The notes under the pieces were generated by a model. That model saw nothing but the letters and a program-made list of their open reading frames with translations, had not been told where the DNA came from and did not search any database. A stretch of 64,000 nt of DNA, taken from contig UQCW01000008.1 in NCBI GenBank assembly GCA_900539625.1, positions 10,080 through 74,079 of the forward strand, in the 5' to 3' direction. The position numbers and the translations under genes were made by a program. This document shows, piece by piece, positions 42,701 through 50,844 of the stretch. The stretch's first letter is position 1. Each line of letters opens with the position of its first letter. Source of the stretch: an uncultured Prevotella sp. GTDB taxonomy: Bacteria > Bacteroidota > Bacteroidia > Bacteroidales > Bacteroidaceae.

Positions 42701-44144
42701 CGCAAGAACGAAGAGCCTCTCTGTGAAGAATGGCTATGCTTTCTTGACGCTCGACAACTTCCAGTTGAAGTACACCATTCTGAAGAACGGCCATGCTGTT
42801 GAAAACGGCACCCTTGACTTCCCGGCCATCGCTGCGGGCAAGTCCTCCGTGGTGAAACTGCCTTATACCTTCGAATCCGACGATGACGACGAAGTGCTGC
42901 TCTCCGTACAGGCTTGCCTGAAGGAAGCCACCCCGTGGGCGGAAGCAGGTTACGTTGTCGCCGACGCGCAATACACGCTCAAGACACGCGCCAAACTGGC
43001 CGCCGTTGACACGAAGAAGGGCGAGGCTCTCACCGTGACGAGCGGTGCTGGAACGCAGACCATCGAGAACAAGCACTTGAAGATGGTGTTCTCGGCCAAC
43101 GGACAGTTGAAGAACTGGACGCTCGACGGCGTTGACCTCACCTCTTCGATGAGCGAAGGTCCTGAATATAGCGATTTCAGATGGGTGGAAAATGACGGTG
43201 CCGCCGAACCATATTATGGTGGAGGCTACGACAAGAGCAACGGCATCAGCAGCCGCACCCTCTCGGTCAGCAAGGCCGACGACGGCAGTCAGGTTGTGGT
43301 GACGGTCAACGGCACAGGAACGAAGTGCAACTATGTCTTCCTCTATACCATCTACAACACCGGTGTGGTAGACTTTAAAGCCACTTACATGCCGCAATCG
43401 GGCGATTTGCGCCGCTTGGGCATGGCCATGAAACTTCCTGCCAACCTCTCCGAGGTGAGCTACTATGGCCGTGGTCCTTGGGCCACTTATATTGACCGAA
43501 ACAACGGAGCGTACATCGGCCGTTACACCACCACGGTCTCTGATATGTTTGAAGAATACAGCCATCCGCAGTCGTGTGGCAACCACATGGACCTCCGCGA
43601 ACTCGTTGTGAAAGACCCTGAAACCGGCAACGGCGTCAAGGTGGAGACCGACGGACAGGTGGCCTTCTCCTTGTTGGAATACGACGACGAAACGCTCTAC
43701 AACACGCGCCATCCTTGGGAGTTGAACGCGGGCAGCAAGCTCACCGCCCATTTCGACTATTTGCAGAAGGGCTTGGGCAACGGCAGCTGCGGACAGGGAA
43801 CGGGCACGCTCTCTGAATACCAGATTCCTTCATCGGGCAGCTATTCCTATGTGCTCCGCTTCTCGGCCGTTGACAATACCACCGACGGCATCCATGCGGC
43901 CACCTCTGACGAACTCACTGCCTTGAAGGTGGCAAACGCTGGCAACGCTCTGACCGTGAGCGGACAGATACCTGCCGCCACCACCTTCACCGTTGTCAAC
44001 CTCGGTGGCGTCACTTTGGTGAAAGACGCCGTGAAGCAAGCCGCTTCGCAGCATGTGCTTTCTCTCGGCAACTTGCCCTCTGGCACCTATCTGCTCGTCA
44101 TCAACACGGGCAAGCAGCAGCGCGTCCACAAGTTCCGCAAGTAA
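39798..44144 (+). CDS. Large exported GH2 beta-galactosidase with N-terminal lectin-like module
   Basis: A 1448-residue exported glycoside hydrolase of family 2. A signal peptide (LITLLACCLVSLTAVAG) is followed by a ricin-type or similar beta-trefoil-like region of about 30-330 (IVSNKTGLALTNSGST, QDWVVVPTPDGDGNSFAIVN). The GH2 sugar-binding and Ig-like domains follow, then the catalytic TIM barrel: the acid/base Glu is in FWSLGNESNSG near residue 800 and the nucleophile Glu in YFMCEYAHAMGN near 864. Beta-galactosidase C-terminal domains follow. The C-terminus (LPSGTYLLVINTGKQQRVHK) looks like a type IX secretion sorting domain, suggesting surface export (inference). Confidence 0.92.
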   Translation: MRLSFKSCRSKCLITLLACCLVSLTAVAGVPWKANVIYHIVSNKTGLALTNSGSTEKSAPITLAASSETDEGQDWVVVPTPDGDGNSFAIVNPHSGLSMDMGLTGGKKLIQWMYEAANENQKFYAQKIEGNDELFALVSSDASYAVTQSGTALTMNATAAGFSDDMQFRFVATEKPVPAGIVGYNYVIARQQSPNLVLSNRQSYDTDSRIFADQYEEGNWGQAWQISMAPKASAPSQVILFSMRGGLAIDAALGGKRVPLQWTASNKENQLVSIQPVNGLDDVYQLVYKQGSTKFYLSAQSSGTTTMTTSANDRNTYFTLTYVENPAMPPRNHWEDETFFEENKEKGHAYYIPYSTTAAMLADAAHYAKPWETPQSDRVMSLNGTWKLNYVSAPGSRPGEKAFWGDDADVSKWDDIEVPSCLEMKGYGQPLYINVNYPFQNNPPTIQMKSGLTNSVASYRRTFTLPENWKDQRVLLHFDGIYSAAFVWVNGKYVGYTQGSNNDAEFDLTSVVREGENNVSVQVIRWSDGSYLEGQDMWHMSGIHRDVYLMAVPKTYIRDHYITANLKPLSYNSGSMQVDFLVANPQGEKYSKTIKATLIAPDGQEVASQQTNVAATGTEEAQASLTFEGLSNLQLWSAETPTLYTVQVSLLDAESGVEEEAFSTKYGFRHVAIRSNKVYVNGKPVLFKGVNTQDTHPVYGRSIDVPTMLKDIEMMKQANVNTVRTSHYPRQAKMYAMFDYYGLYCMDEADVECHFNWENSGASGITFAPSWTAQYVDRTVRMVLRDRNFPSVIFWSLGNESNSGLNFHATYEATRALDPRIIHYEGATRAGDTATDLYSVMYPNISTAKNQANNNSKRQPYFMCEYAHAMGNAVGNLKEYWDIIESSTYGIGGCIWDWVDQSIYDAADIKSGKTTVNGFNKFRSGFDYPGPHQFNFVNNGIITADRAWTSKLTEVKKVYQYVKFNNYNARTKSLSVKNGYAFLTLDNFQLKYTILKNGHAVENGTLDFPAIAAGKSSVVKLPYTFESDDDDEVLLSVQACLKEATPWAEAGYVVADAQYTLKTRAKLAAVDTKKGEALTVTSGAGTQTIENKHLKMVFSANGQLKNWTLDGVDLTSSMSEGPEYSDFRWVENDGAAEPYYGGGYDKSNGISSRTLSVSKADDGSQVVVTVNGTGTKCNYVFLYTIYNTGVVDFKATYMPQSGDLRRLGMAMKLPANLSEVSYYGRGPWATYIDRNNGAYIGRYTTTVSDMFEEYSHPQSCGNHMDLRELVVKDPETGNGVKVETDGQVAFSLLEYDDETLYNTRHPWELNAGSKLTAHFDYLQKGLGNGSCGQGTGTLSEYQIPSSGSYSYVLRFSAVDNTTDGIHAATSDELTALKVANAGNALTVSGQIPAATTFTVVNLGGVTLVKDAVKQAASQHVLSLGNLPSGTYLLVINTGKQQRVHKFRK

Positions 44145-44305
44145 GCGAGGAAAGTCTGCGGAAGGAGAGGGGAGACCTGTGTGCAGACGATGTGTCGCCT
44201 CTTGTAAGTGTCTCATGATGTGCAGCACGCCATCCTTCCTCCTTCCGCCCCTTTTCCCCCTTCCTGGGGAAACCGCATTGGCTACATTGCAGCAATAATA
44301 ACATA

Positions 44306-44358
44306 GATGGTAAAACAAGCGCCACGTCATCTTGGCCCTTGTTTTACCATCTTTTTTT
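44306..44358 (+). terminator. Strong intrinsic terminator after the GH2 gene
   Basis: GATGGTAAAACAAG and CTTGTTTTACCATC form a 14-bp stem, followed by seven T. Confidence 0.9.
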
Positions 44359-44474
44359 ATGCGCGAATTGTCAGGGCATAACGAAGAAAGGCAGGACGAT
44401 GTCGAATCAGGTTGTTGCCAGCCTCCTTCTAATACCTAAAAATCAAAAAAATGTCCCACATTTGTCGGGGCTGA

Positions 44475-44506
44475 TTTCACCAATCAAAGAAATCCTCTTA
44501 ACTTTG
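44475..44506 (+). promoter_or_regulatory. Promoter of rsfS
   Basis: TTTC, 20 bases, TAACTTTG. The downstream box is a perfect match to TAnnTTTG. Confidence 0.6.
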
Positions 44507-44592
44507 CATACCAACTGCAATAGGCCCTTGACGAAAGGGGTGTTGCGAGGGTGAAAAATAGAAACATTATCAAATATATCTATCAGAAAGTA

Positions 44593-44952
44593 ATGAACAA
44601 TACGACAGATTTGGTCAAATCAATCATCGAAGGTATTCAGGAAAAAAAAGGTCGCGACATCGCAGTCGCCAATCTCACGAAAATAGTGACGGCTCCTTGT
44701 GATTATTTCGTTATCTGCACCTGCGGTTCTCCGCAGCAGGTGGATGCCGTCACCGATTCCGTTGAAGAATTTACGGGAAAACAATACGGCGAGCATCCAA
44801 CGCTCATTGCCGGACGCCAAAATGCCGTTTGGGTGGCAATGGACTATGGCACGGTGATGGTGCACATCTTTGTGCCAGAAACCCGCGAGCATTATGATTT
44901 GGAACATCTTTGGGAAGACGCGAAGCTCGAGCAGATTCCCAACATCGACTGA
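44593..44952 (+). CDS. rsfS: Ribosome silencing factor RsfS
   Basis: RsfS binds ribosomal protein L14 and blocks subunit joining, slowing translation in starvation. From the ATG 44,593 it has 119 residues: LVKSIIEGIQEKKGRDIAVA, then YFVICTCGSPQQVDAVTDSV and WVAMDYGTVMVHIFVPETRE, the family's conserved blocks. The longer frame from 44,551 lacks homology in its first 14 residues. It lies upstream of ftsH, a usual Bacteroidetes order. Confidence 0.92.
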   Translation: MNNTTDLVKSIIEGIQEKKGRDIAVANLTKIVTAPCDYFVICTCGSPQQVDAVTDSVEEFTGKQYGEHPTLIAGRQNAVWVAMDYGTVMVHIFVPETREHYDLEHLWEDAKLEQIPNID

Positions 44953-45123
44953 CACAGGGCCGCTGATTCCTGCCGCTCAGAAAGGCCCTTCGGCCGCTTT
45001 CTCCTGGGCAAACTCCTGAGTCTCCGCGCTTCGTGTGGGCAACGGGTAGCCAGCAGGCGCTCTCCCTGTGGATAAACAACGGGATGAACCGTTTTCAGGA
45101 CATCCCTAACGCGTATAAATCAA

Positions 45124-47256
45124 ATGAACAATCAGAACAAGAAAAACAAAATGCCCCGCTTCAACCTCAATTGGCTCTACATTGCCATCATTGCTGGGTT
45201 GGTGTTTATGCTCTTCCAAGGCAAAGACAGTGTCGGCGGGGTGAATAAGGAGGTCAACCTCACGCAATTCCGTGCCTACATTCAGAATGGCTATGCCAAG
45301 AGCGTGGTCATCAACAAAACCGACGGAACGGCACGCCTCACGCTGAAAACGGATGCGGAAGTCATTCGCAAGGTGTTCAACCAAGGAATGGACCGCACGG
45401 GAAAGGCCCCGACCGTCTCGACAGAAGGCCCAGCCAATATCGACAAGTTGGGCGATTTCGTCGACTCGTGCAATGTGCCCCTGAGCTATGAGGAGTCGAG
45501 CAATTTCTTCATGAGCCTTTTGAGCAGTTTCCTGCCCATCATCCTGCTCGTGTTCCTCTGGTTCTATTTCATGCGCCGCATGAGCGGTGGCAGTTCGGGC
45601 GGAGCAGGTGGCGGTGCTGGCATTTTCGGTGTCGGCAAGAGCAAGGCCCGCCTCTTTGAAAAAGGCCAAGGCACCAACGTCACCTTCAAGGATGTGGCCG
45701 GACAGGAAGGTGCCAAACAGGAGGTGCAGGAAATCGTTGACTTCCTGAAAAACCCGAAGAAATATACCGAACTAGGCGGCAAGATTCCCAAGGGCGCATT
45801 GCTCGTGGGCCCTCCTGGAACCGGTAAGACCCTCTTGGCCAAGGCCGTTGCCGGCGAGGCCGACGTGCCTTTCTTCTCTTTGGCCGGTAGCGACTTCGTG
45901 GAAATGTTTGTCGGCGTCGGTGCCAGCCGCGTGCGCGACCTCTTCCGCCAGGCCAAGGAAAAAGCGCCCTGCATCATCTTCATCGACGAAATTGATGCCA
46001 TCGGACGCTCCAGAGGCAAGAACCCCGCATTCGGCGGAAACGACGAGCGCGAAAACACCCTCAACCAGTTGCTCACAGAGATGGACGGCTTCGGCACCAA
46101 CTCTGGCGTCATCATTCTGGCGGCGACCAACCGCGTTGAAATCCTCGACTCGGCCCTCTTGCGTGCTGGACGTTTCGATCGTCAAATCCATGTTGACCTT
46201 CCCGAATTGTCGGAGCGCGTCGCCATCTTCAATGTCCACTTGCGTCCGCTCAAGCTTGCAGACGACCTCGACGTGGACTTCCTGGCGCGTCAGACACCGG
46301 GATTCTCTGGCGCCGACATCGCCAACGTATGTAATGAAGCCGCTCTGATTGCTGCCCGTCGCAACCGTCAGGCCGTGTGCAAGCAAGATTTCCTCGATGC
46401 CGTTGACCGAATCATCGGCGGCCTTGAAAAGAAAACCAAGGTGATGACGCAGGGCGAAAAGCGTGCCATCTCCGTCCATGAGGCCGGCCATGCTTCTGTT
46501 TCATGGCTCTTGAAATATGCCAATCCTTTGGTGAAGGTGACGATTGTGCCCCGTGGCCAGTCGCTCGGTGCCGCTTGGTATCTGCCCGAGGAGCGTAGCA
46601 TCACGACCAAGGAGCAGATGCTCGACGAAATCTGTGCAACTCTGGCCGGACGTGCCGCAGAGGAAGTGTTCCTCGGCCATGTCTCCAGCGGTGCGCTCAA
46701 CGATTTGGAGCGCGTCACCAAGCGTGCTTACGGCATGGTGGCCTATTTGGGTATGAGCGATGAACTTTCCAACCTCTGCTATTACAACAATCAGGAATAC
46801 AACTTCACCAAGCCCTATTCCGACAAGACGGCTGAGACCATCGACCAAGAGGTCAAGAATCTCATCTCGACGCAATACGAGCGTGCCAAGAAAATCTTGC
46901 AAGACAACGCTGAAAAGCATGGTCAGTTGGCTTCGCTTCTCATGGAGCGCGAAGTGATCTTCACGGAAGACGTTGAAAGAATCTTCGGCAAGCGTCCTTG
47001 GAAGAGCCGCGCCGATGAAATCCAGGAAGAGGAAGAAAAAGCCATGGCCGAAAGCGCTGAAAAGGCCGCCAACGAGCAGGCAACGGTTTCGCCTTCCCCG
47101 TCAACGGTTTCGCCTGCTCCGTCAACGGTTTCTTCCACGCAGCCCGTAGCGGTTCAGTCAGAAGAAGCTGAGGCCCAGGCAGCGCAGGACGCGCAAGCAA
47201 CGGAGGCGCAAGGCGATGCTTCATCGAAGGCTTCAGACGAGGCTCCGAAAGCTTGA
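45124..47256 (+). CDS. ftsH: ATP-dependent zinc metalloprotease FtsH
   Basis: FtsH is a membrane-anchored AAA protease that degrades misfolded and regulatory proteins. 710 residues. Membrane spans at about 15-30 and 132-150. Walker A GPPGTGKT at about 228, Walker B FIDEIDAIG at about 285, and the zinc site HEAGH at about 452 (SVHEAGHASVSW). The C-terminus is extended by a low-complexity Ser/Pro/Thr-Val tail (TVSPSPSTVSPAPSTVSS) from imperfect DNA repeats. It lies between rsfS and cdsA. Confidence 0.97.
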   Translation: MNNQNKKNKMPRFNLNWLYIAIIAGLVFMLFQGKDSVGGVNKEVNLTQFRAYIQNGYAKSVVINKTDGTARLTLKTDAEVIRKVFNQGMDRTGKAPTVSTEGPANIDKLGDFVDSCNVPLSYEESSNFFMSLLSSFLPIILLVFLWFYFMRRMSGGSSGGAGGGAGIFGVGKSKARLFEKGQGTNVTFKDVAGQEGAKQEVQEIVDFLKNPKKYTELGGKIPKGALLVGPPGTGKTLLAKAVAGEADVPFFSLAGSDFVEMFVGVGASRVRDLFRQAKEKAPCIIFIDEIDAIGRSRGKNPAFGGNDERENTLNQLLTEMDGFGTNSGVIILAATNRVEILDSALLRAGRFDRQIHVDLPELSERVAIFNVHLRPLKLADDLDVDFLARQTPGFSGADIANVCNEAALIAARRNRQAVCKQDFLDAVDRIIGGLEKKTKVMTQGEKRAISVHEAGHASVSWLLKYANPLVKVTIVPRGQSLGAAWYLPEERSITTKEQMLDEICATLAGRAAEEVFLGHVSSGALNDLERVTKRAYGMVAYLGMSDELSNLCYYNNQEYNFTKPYSDKTAETIDQEVKNLISTQYERAKKILQDNAEKHGQLASLLMEREVIFTEDVERIFGKRPWKSRADEIQEEEEKAMAESAEKAANEQATVSPSPSTVSPAPSTVSSTQPVAVQSEEAEAQAAQDAQATEAQGDASSKASDEAPKA

Positions 47257-47315
47257 ACGAAATCTATGCGTGATTTTAAAAGTGGTAATTTAGAACACGG
47301 CTAAAAGATAAGAAT

Positions 47316-48188
47316 ATGAAAAATTTAGTGTTACGAACCATAACAGGCGTACTCTTTGTTGCTCTGACAGTGTTTTGTCTCGTCCACAGTTTGGTCAGCT
47401 GCATCGTTTTCTCTTTGATTGTTGCAGTGTTGGCCAATTGGGAGTTTAGCTACAATTACGACCGACATGGCTATCTCAGCACGATGCGTTTCGCCAATCC
47501 TGTGGGCGCCTTCATCCTCTTTCTCGTCATTCTGATGTCGCAAAGCCTTCTGGCTCCCGGCATGAACTTGACCTTTGCTTTCATTCCATACATCTTCCTT
47601 CTCGTGGCGATGATGGTGAAAGTCATCATGACGTACGATGAAGATTCGGAGTCAGATTCCATCGTTGATCTCTCCGTTTCCGTTTTCTCCCACATCTACA
47701 CGGCAGGCCCCTTTGCCTTGCTTTGCATCTTGGGAATGACAGGAGCGGAATGTGGCGAGGGATATTCCTACGTGTTGCCCCTCTCAGTCTTCATTTTCTT
47801 GTGGACGAACGACACTGGTGCCTATTGCACAGGCAGTTTGCTCCACAACTATTTCCCAAAGAAGATGTCGCCAAGGGTTTCTCCCAACAAGACCTGGGTG
47901 GGCACCATCGGCGGCGGCGTGCTCTGTCTCGTTGCAGCCTGCATCCTGTGGCATTTCTTCGCCACATACAGTCTGCCCGTTTGGTTGGGCTTTGCCGTGG
48001 TGGTCAGCTTTTTCGGCACCTTAGGCGATTTGTTTGAGAGCACCCTTAAGCGTTGTCTCAATATCAAAGACAGCGGAAAGATATTGCCCGGACACGGCGG
48101 CATTCTCGACCGCTTCGATTCCGCCATGATGGCCGTGCCTGCCACGTATGTTTATTTCATGGTGGTGGACATTGTCAACTCATTGTAA
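47316..48188 (+). CDS. cdsA: Phosphatidate cytidylyltransferase CdsA
   Basis: CdsA makes CDP-diacylglycerol from phosphatidate and CTP, the branch-point step for phospholipids. The 290-residue membrane protein has about eight hydrophobic spans, such as ITGVLFVALTVFCLVHSLV and FVALTVFCL. The C-terminal signature is GKILPGHGGILDRFDSAMMA (about 262-281), with the conserved Asp residues. It follows ftsH by 59 bases and is followed by a terminator. Confidence 0.94.
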   Translation: MKNLVLRTITGVLFVALTVFCLVHSLVSCIVFSLIVAVLANWEFSYNYDRHGYLSTMRFANPVGAFILFLVILMSQSLLAPGMNLTFAFIPYIFLLVAMMVKVIMTYDEDSESDSIVDLSVSVFSHIYTAGPFALLCILGMTGAECGEGYSYVLPLSVFIFLWTNDTGAYCTGSLLHNYFPKKMSPRVSPNKTWVGTIGGGVLCLVAACILWHFFATYSLPVWLGFAVVVSFFGTLGDLFESTLKRCLNIKDSGKILPGHGGILDRFDSAMMAVPATYVYFMVVDIVNSL

Positions 48189-48230
48189 GACGAAAAGATT
48201 TTTGACCAATTGCTTATAGTCAAAATTTTG

Positions 48231-48291
48231 CAAGCAGATTCTAAATATGCGGCGTAACCTTCCCGATGTTATTTGGAATCTGCTTGTGTTT
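48231..48291 (+). terminator. Terminator after cdsA
   Basis: CAAGCAGATTC and GAATCTGCTTG (11-bp stem), then TGTTTT. Confidence 0.75.
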
Positions 48292-48293
48292 TA

Positions 48294-48334
48294 AGTAATG
48301 GTGTAAGAAAAAGTTGAGCTATTTTACCATTACT
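48294..48334. promoter_or_regulatory. Inverted repeat before the transglutaminase-like gene
   Basis: AGTAATGGT and ACCATTACT, perfect nine-base arms, 23-base spacing. It may be an operator or an attenuator hairpin. Confidence 0.4.
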
Positions 48335-48381
48335 GAGACTCACCATACATTCCGCCCTCCTACTAATCAAAAAAACGCGTT

Positions 48382-49611
48382 ATGATAAGTACTTTCAAAT
48401 TTAAAAAACAGTGGACAGAACGCACCACGCGTACTACGCGGCGCGTTATCCTTGGTGTTGTGGTTGCCGTTGTTGGCATCTGCGCCTATTTCGGTTTTTT
48501 CCGTCCGGGGTTAAACGATTTTGAAATCGTTGACCAGCTCGGAGGCAATCTCTTTCCTTCGGCCATCCTCTCTGTGGCAACAACCGATGCCGAAATCATC
48601 AAACCGATGGATTCCACGTATGTTGGCAATCCCAAGTCGCTCTTCGCCGTCAAGATACGGAGCGGACGCCCCAACTCCTTGGTGCGCATTGAGTTGCAAG
48701 AGACACCTTTCTACGCCCGTTCCGTCTCCACATTCGTGCTGCCAGAGGGTAAGACGGAATATGTGGTCTATCCCGATGTGCTCTGGCGCTACGACGCTTT
48801 GAGGAGCAACACGCAGGCCGAACCAGTCAGCGTGGTGGCCAATGTCGAGATGAACGGCAAAGATTATGGACAGCGTATGCGCACGTTTTCCATGCGCAGC
48901 ATCAACGAATGTCTTTTGGGCTATAACCAGCAGAAAGCCGATGGCTCAACCAACTTTGTCAGTACGCGTCTCTTCTTCGCTGCCTATGTCAACGAAGAGA
49001 ATCCGCTGATCGACCAAGTGTTGCGCGAGGCATTGAGCACGCGCATCGTGCGCCGTTTCTTGGGCTATCAGTCGAAGGCCAAGGATGCCGTCGACAAGCA
49101 AGTGTATGCCTTGTGGAATGTGTTGCAGAAGCGGGGCTTCAAATATAGTTCTGTGTCCTATTCCAGTCTCTCGAGCAACGTGGTCTATGCCCAGCGTGTC
49201 CGCACGTTTGAAGATGCCCTCAATACGTCGCAAATCAACTGCGTGGATGGTTCCGTGCTCTTCGCTTCGCTCCTGCGTGCCATCAACATCACGCCCGTTC
49301 TCATCCAGATTCCCCGCCACATGTTTGTTGGTTATTACACCGATGCCTCGAAGAAGCATCTTGAGGTGCTTGAAACCACGATGATTGGCGATGTGGACCT
49401 CGACGACTACTTCCCAGAGGAACGTCTTGACTCCACCATGCAGGGACGCTCCCAAGGCGAGATGTCGCGCCTCACGTTTGAGAAGTCGAAGGAATATGCC
49501 GCCAAGGAGTATGCCAAATATGAAAAGCAGATTCATTCCAACAAGCCGAGCTTCATGTTCGTGGAAATTTCCAAGGGCGTGCGCCGCAGTGTGCAGTCCA
49601 TCGGAAAGTGA
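48382..49611 (+). CDS. Membrane-anchored transglutaminase-like protein
   Basis: 409 residues: one N-terminal membrane span (VILGVVVAVVGICAYFGFF, about 23-41), an Ig-like middle region (about 60-170), then a transglutaminase-fold domain. The likely catalytic Cys is in NCVDGSVLFASLLRAINI near 287-304 and the His in RHMFVGYYTD near 313. A conserved acidic residue follows in LEVLETTM. Most such bacterial proteins act as proteases or peptide-binding enzymes rather than crosslinkers. It is otherwise unrecognised. It stands alone between two terminator-like or repeat regions. Confidence 0.75.
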   Translation: MISTFKFKKQWTERTTRTTRRVILGVVVAVVGICAYFGFFRPGLNDFEIVDQLGGNLFPSAILSVATTDAEIIKPMDSTYVGNPKSLFAVKIRSGRPNSLVRIELQETPFYARSVSTFVLPEGKTEYVVYPDVLWRYDALRSNTQAEPVSVVANVEMNGKDYGQRMRTFSMRSINECLLGYNQQKADGSTNFVSTRLFFAAYVNEENPLIDQVLREALSTRIVRRFLGYQSKAKDAVDKQVYALWNVLQKRGFKYSSVSYSSLSSNVVYAQRVRTFEDALNTSQINCVDGSVLFASLLRAINITPVLIQIPRHMFVGYYTDASKKHLEVLETTMIGDVDLDDYFPEERLDSTMQGRSQGEMSRLTFEKSKEYAAKEYAKYEKQIHSNKPSFMFVEISKGVRRSVQSIGK

Positions 49612-49725
49612 AATGTGAATCATCGCACAGATTACCAAAACGTTGCAACATCTGGCGGTGGCTTGCGGAATATCTTCAGAAAAGGTACACTGTCACGCCA
49701 AACCTAATTCTTTGTCTGCTGCTCG

Positions 49726-49813
49726 CGGCCGCGAGTAGCATTACCTTCGGCCGCGAGTTGCGCTACCTTCGGCCGCGGGTAGAGCTACTTTCGGCCGAGG
49801 GTAGATTACTTCT
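49726..49813. repeat. 22-bp tandem repeat, four units
   Basis: Units of the type CGGCCGCGAGTTGCGCTACC plus two bases at 49,726, 49,748, 49,770 and 49,792, with increasing divergence. They follow the 3' end of the transglutaminase-like gene by about 110 bases. Confidence 0.8.
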
Positions 49814-49977
49814 AAGGCATCTCGGGAAAAGATTGAAGGGGGATGGATTTTTATGTTGGGAGGCCGTCTGTTTTTTCGCGGTCGCGGAAGAGGTGACAAA
49901 GAATTAGACCTCGCGGGTTAGGTGTTCAAAATTCTGAAAAATCAAGATTGGTAGAGAGGCGACAACTGCCCCTGTAA

Positions 49978-50192
49978 GGTAGGGTGTTCAAAATTTTCAT
50001 AACTTTTATGTCCAAATTATCCCAAAAATAGATATCTAACTAACAGTAAATCAACAAACTGCAATTTTAAAATCGTGCAGGATTTCCATTCCGATACATT
50101 ATGCATATAATTGTTGCAGAATATCAGTGAGTTATAGCGTTTATTTGGTCAAAAATCGTGCGGGATTTTTTCTGGATTTTGAACACCCTACC
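49978..50192. mobile_element. 215-bp MITE-like element with 17-bp perfect terminal repeats
   Basis: The ends GGTAGGGTGTTCAAAAT and ATTTTGAACACCCTACC are perfect inverted repeats of 17 bases. The 5-bp direct repeats TGTAA lie at 49,973-49,977 and 50,193-50,197. Closing the insert restores GCCCCTGTAAGGGGC TCATAT, which is intact at about 50,250. It has no ORF but contains two AAATCGTGC(A/G)GGATTT direct repeats. Confidence 0.8.
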
Positions 50193-50640
50193 TGTAAGGG
50201 GCTCATATTTAGGGTAGGGGCTTGCCCCTACCTCTTGGGGCCGATTAATGAACCTTGCCCCTGTAAGGGGCTCATATCTCGAATCTTATTGCGGGGCAAG
50301 CCCCGCCAACGATATGCGCCCCTTACAGGGGTAGAAGCGAGAGTCGATGAGCACTGGCGGTAGATAGGGGCGAGCCCCTATCCTGGAATATGAGCCCCTT
50401 TCAGGGGCAGCGACGCAACTTTCGCCGCGAGCGCCCTGAAAGGGCAGCCAGTTCTTAGCCCAGGGCAACGCCCTGGGTATCAATGCATAAACGCCCACGC
50501 CCTGTAAGGGCAAAAGTATGGGCAAATGGTTGACTTTTACTTTTGCCCTTACAGGGCGTAGGGAATGGGGACATGGCACCCAGGGCGTTGCCCTGGGCTA
50601 CGGACTTGCTGGGCTTTCAGCCCGTGCAGGGCCGCAGACA
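50185..50640. repeat. Array of palindromic repeats
   Basis: Palindromes include GCCCCTGTAAGGGGC (50,249), GCGGGGCAAGCCCCGC (50,291), GATAGGGGCGAGCCCCTATC (50,364), GCCCAGGGCAACGCCCTGGG (50,458) and CCCAGGGCGTTGCCCTGGG (50,580), several of them arranged as inverted pairs. They could form large cruciforms or hairpins. Confidence 0.65.
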
Positions 50641-50721
50641 GGGCTTTTCCTGCACAATCTCCACCTCACAAAATATTTCAATTTTGAACCCCCTACCTCG
50701 CGGGTGGAGTGGTATATAAAA

Positions 50722-50759
50722 TTGGAGCCAGTCATGTTCGCAACATGGCTGGCTCCATA
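50722..50759 (-). terminator. Terminator-like hairpin downstream of the 51-kb membrane gene
   Basis: GGAGCCAGTCATGTT and AACATGGCTGGCTCC flank CGC, with A/T-rich flanks on both sides. Confidence 0.65.
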
Positions 50760-50844
50760 ATTTTTATGTTCGTCTTGTTGAAGATCAAAGTGTGGTTCCT
50801 CAAGGCGTGTACGGAACCCCATTTCAGCACAAACCTTCTGCACA

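Larger units (their letters stand above)
44145..44592. other. Intergenic region with terminator and rsfS promoter
   Basis: Besides the terminator at 44,306-44,358 it holds a plus-strand promoter TTTC-N20-TAACTTTG (44,475-44,506). No other gene seen. Confidence 0.5.
49916..50697. mobile_element. 782-bp inverted-repeat element with TCGCG target duplication
   Basis: Left end GGTTAGGTGTTCAAAATT and right end AATTTTGAACCCCCTACC (15 of 18 complementary) are flanked by TCGCG at 49,911-49,915 and 50,698-50,702. There is no coding sequence inside. This fits a non-autonomous, MITE-like insertion related to the inner one. Confidence 0.6.
49612..50844. other. Gene-free region of palindromes and inserted repeat elements
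   Basis: No gene was found in 1.2 kb. It contains four 22-bp GC-rich tandem units (49,726-49,813), an outer inverted-repeat element (49,916-50,697), an inner one (49,978-50,192), and many palindromes with GCCC...GGGC arms around CCCTGTAAGGG. The terminator at 50,722-50,759 closes it. Confidence 0.7.

Noticed and set aside
40494..43751. Long minus-strand frames opposite the GH2 gene
   Set aside because: They are shadows of a strongly biased coding strand; no family pattern or start signals.
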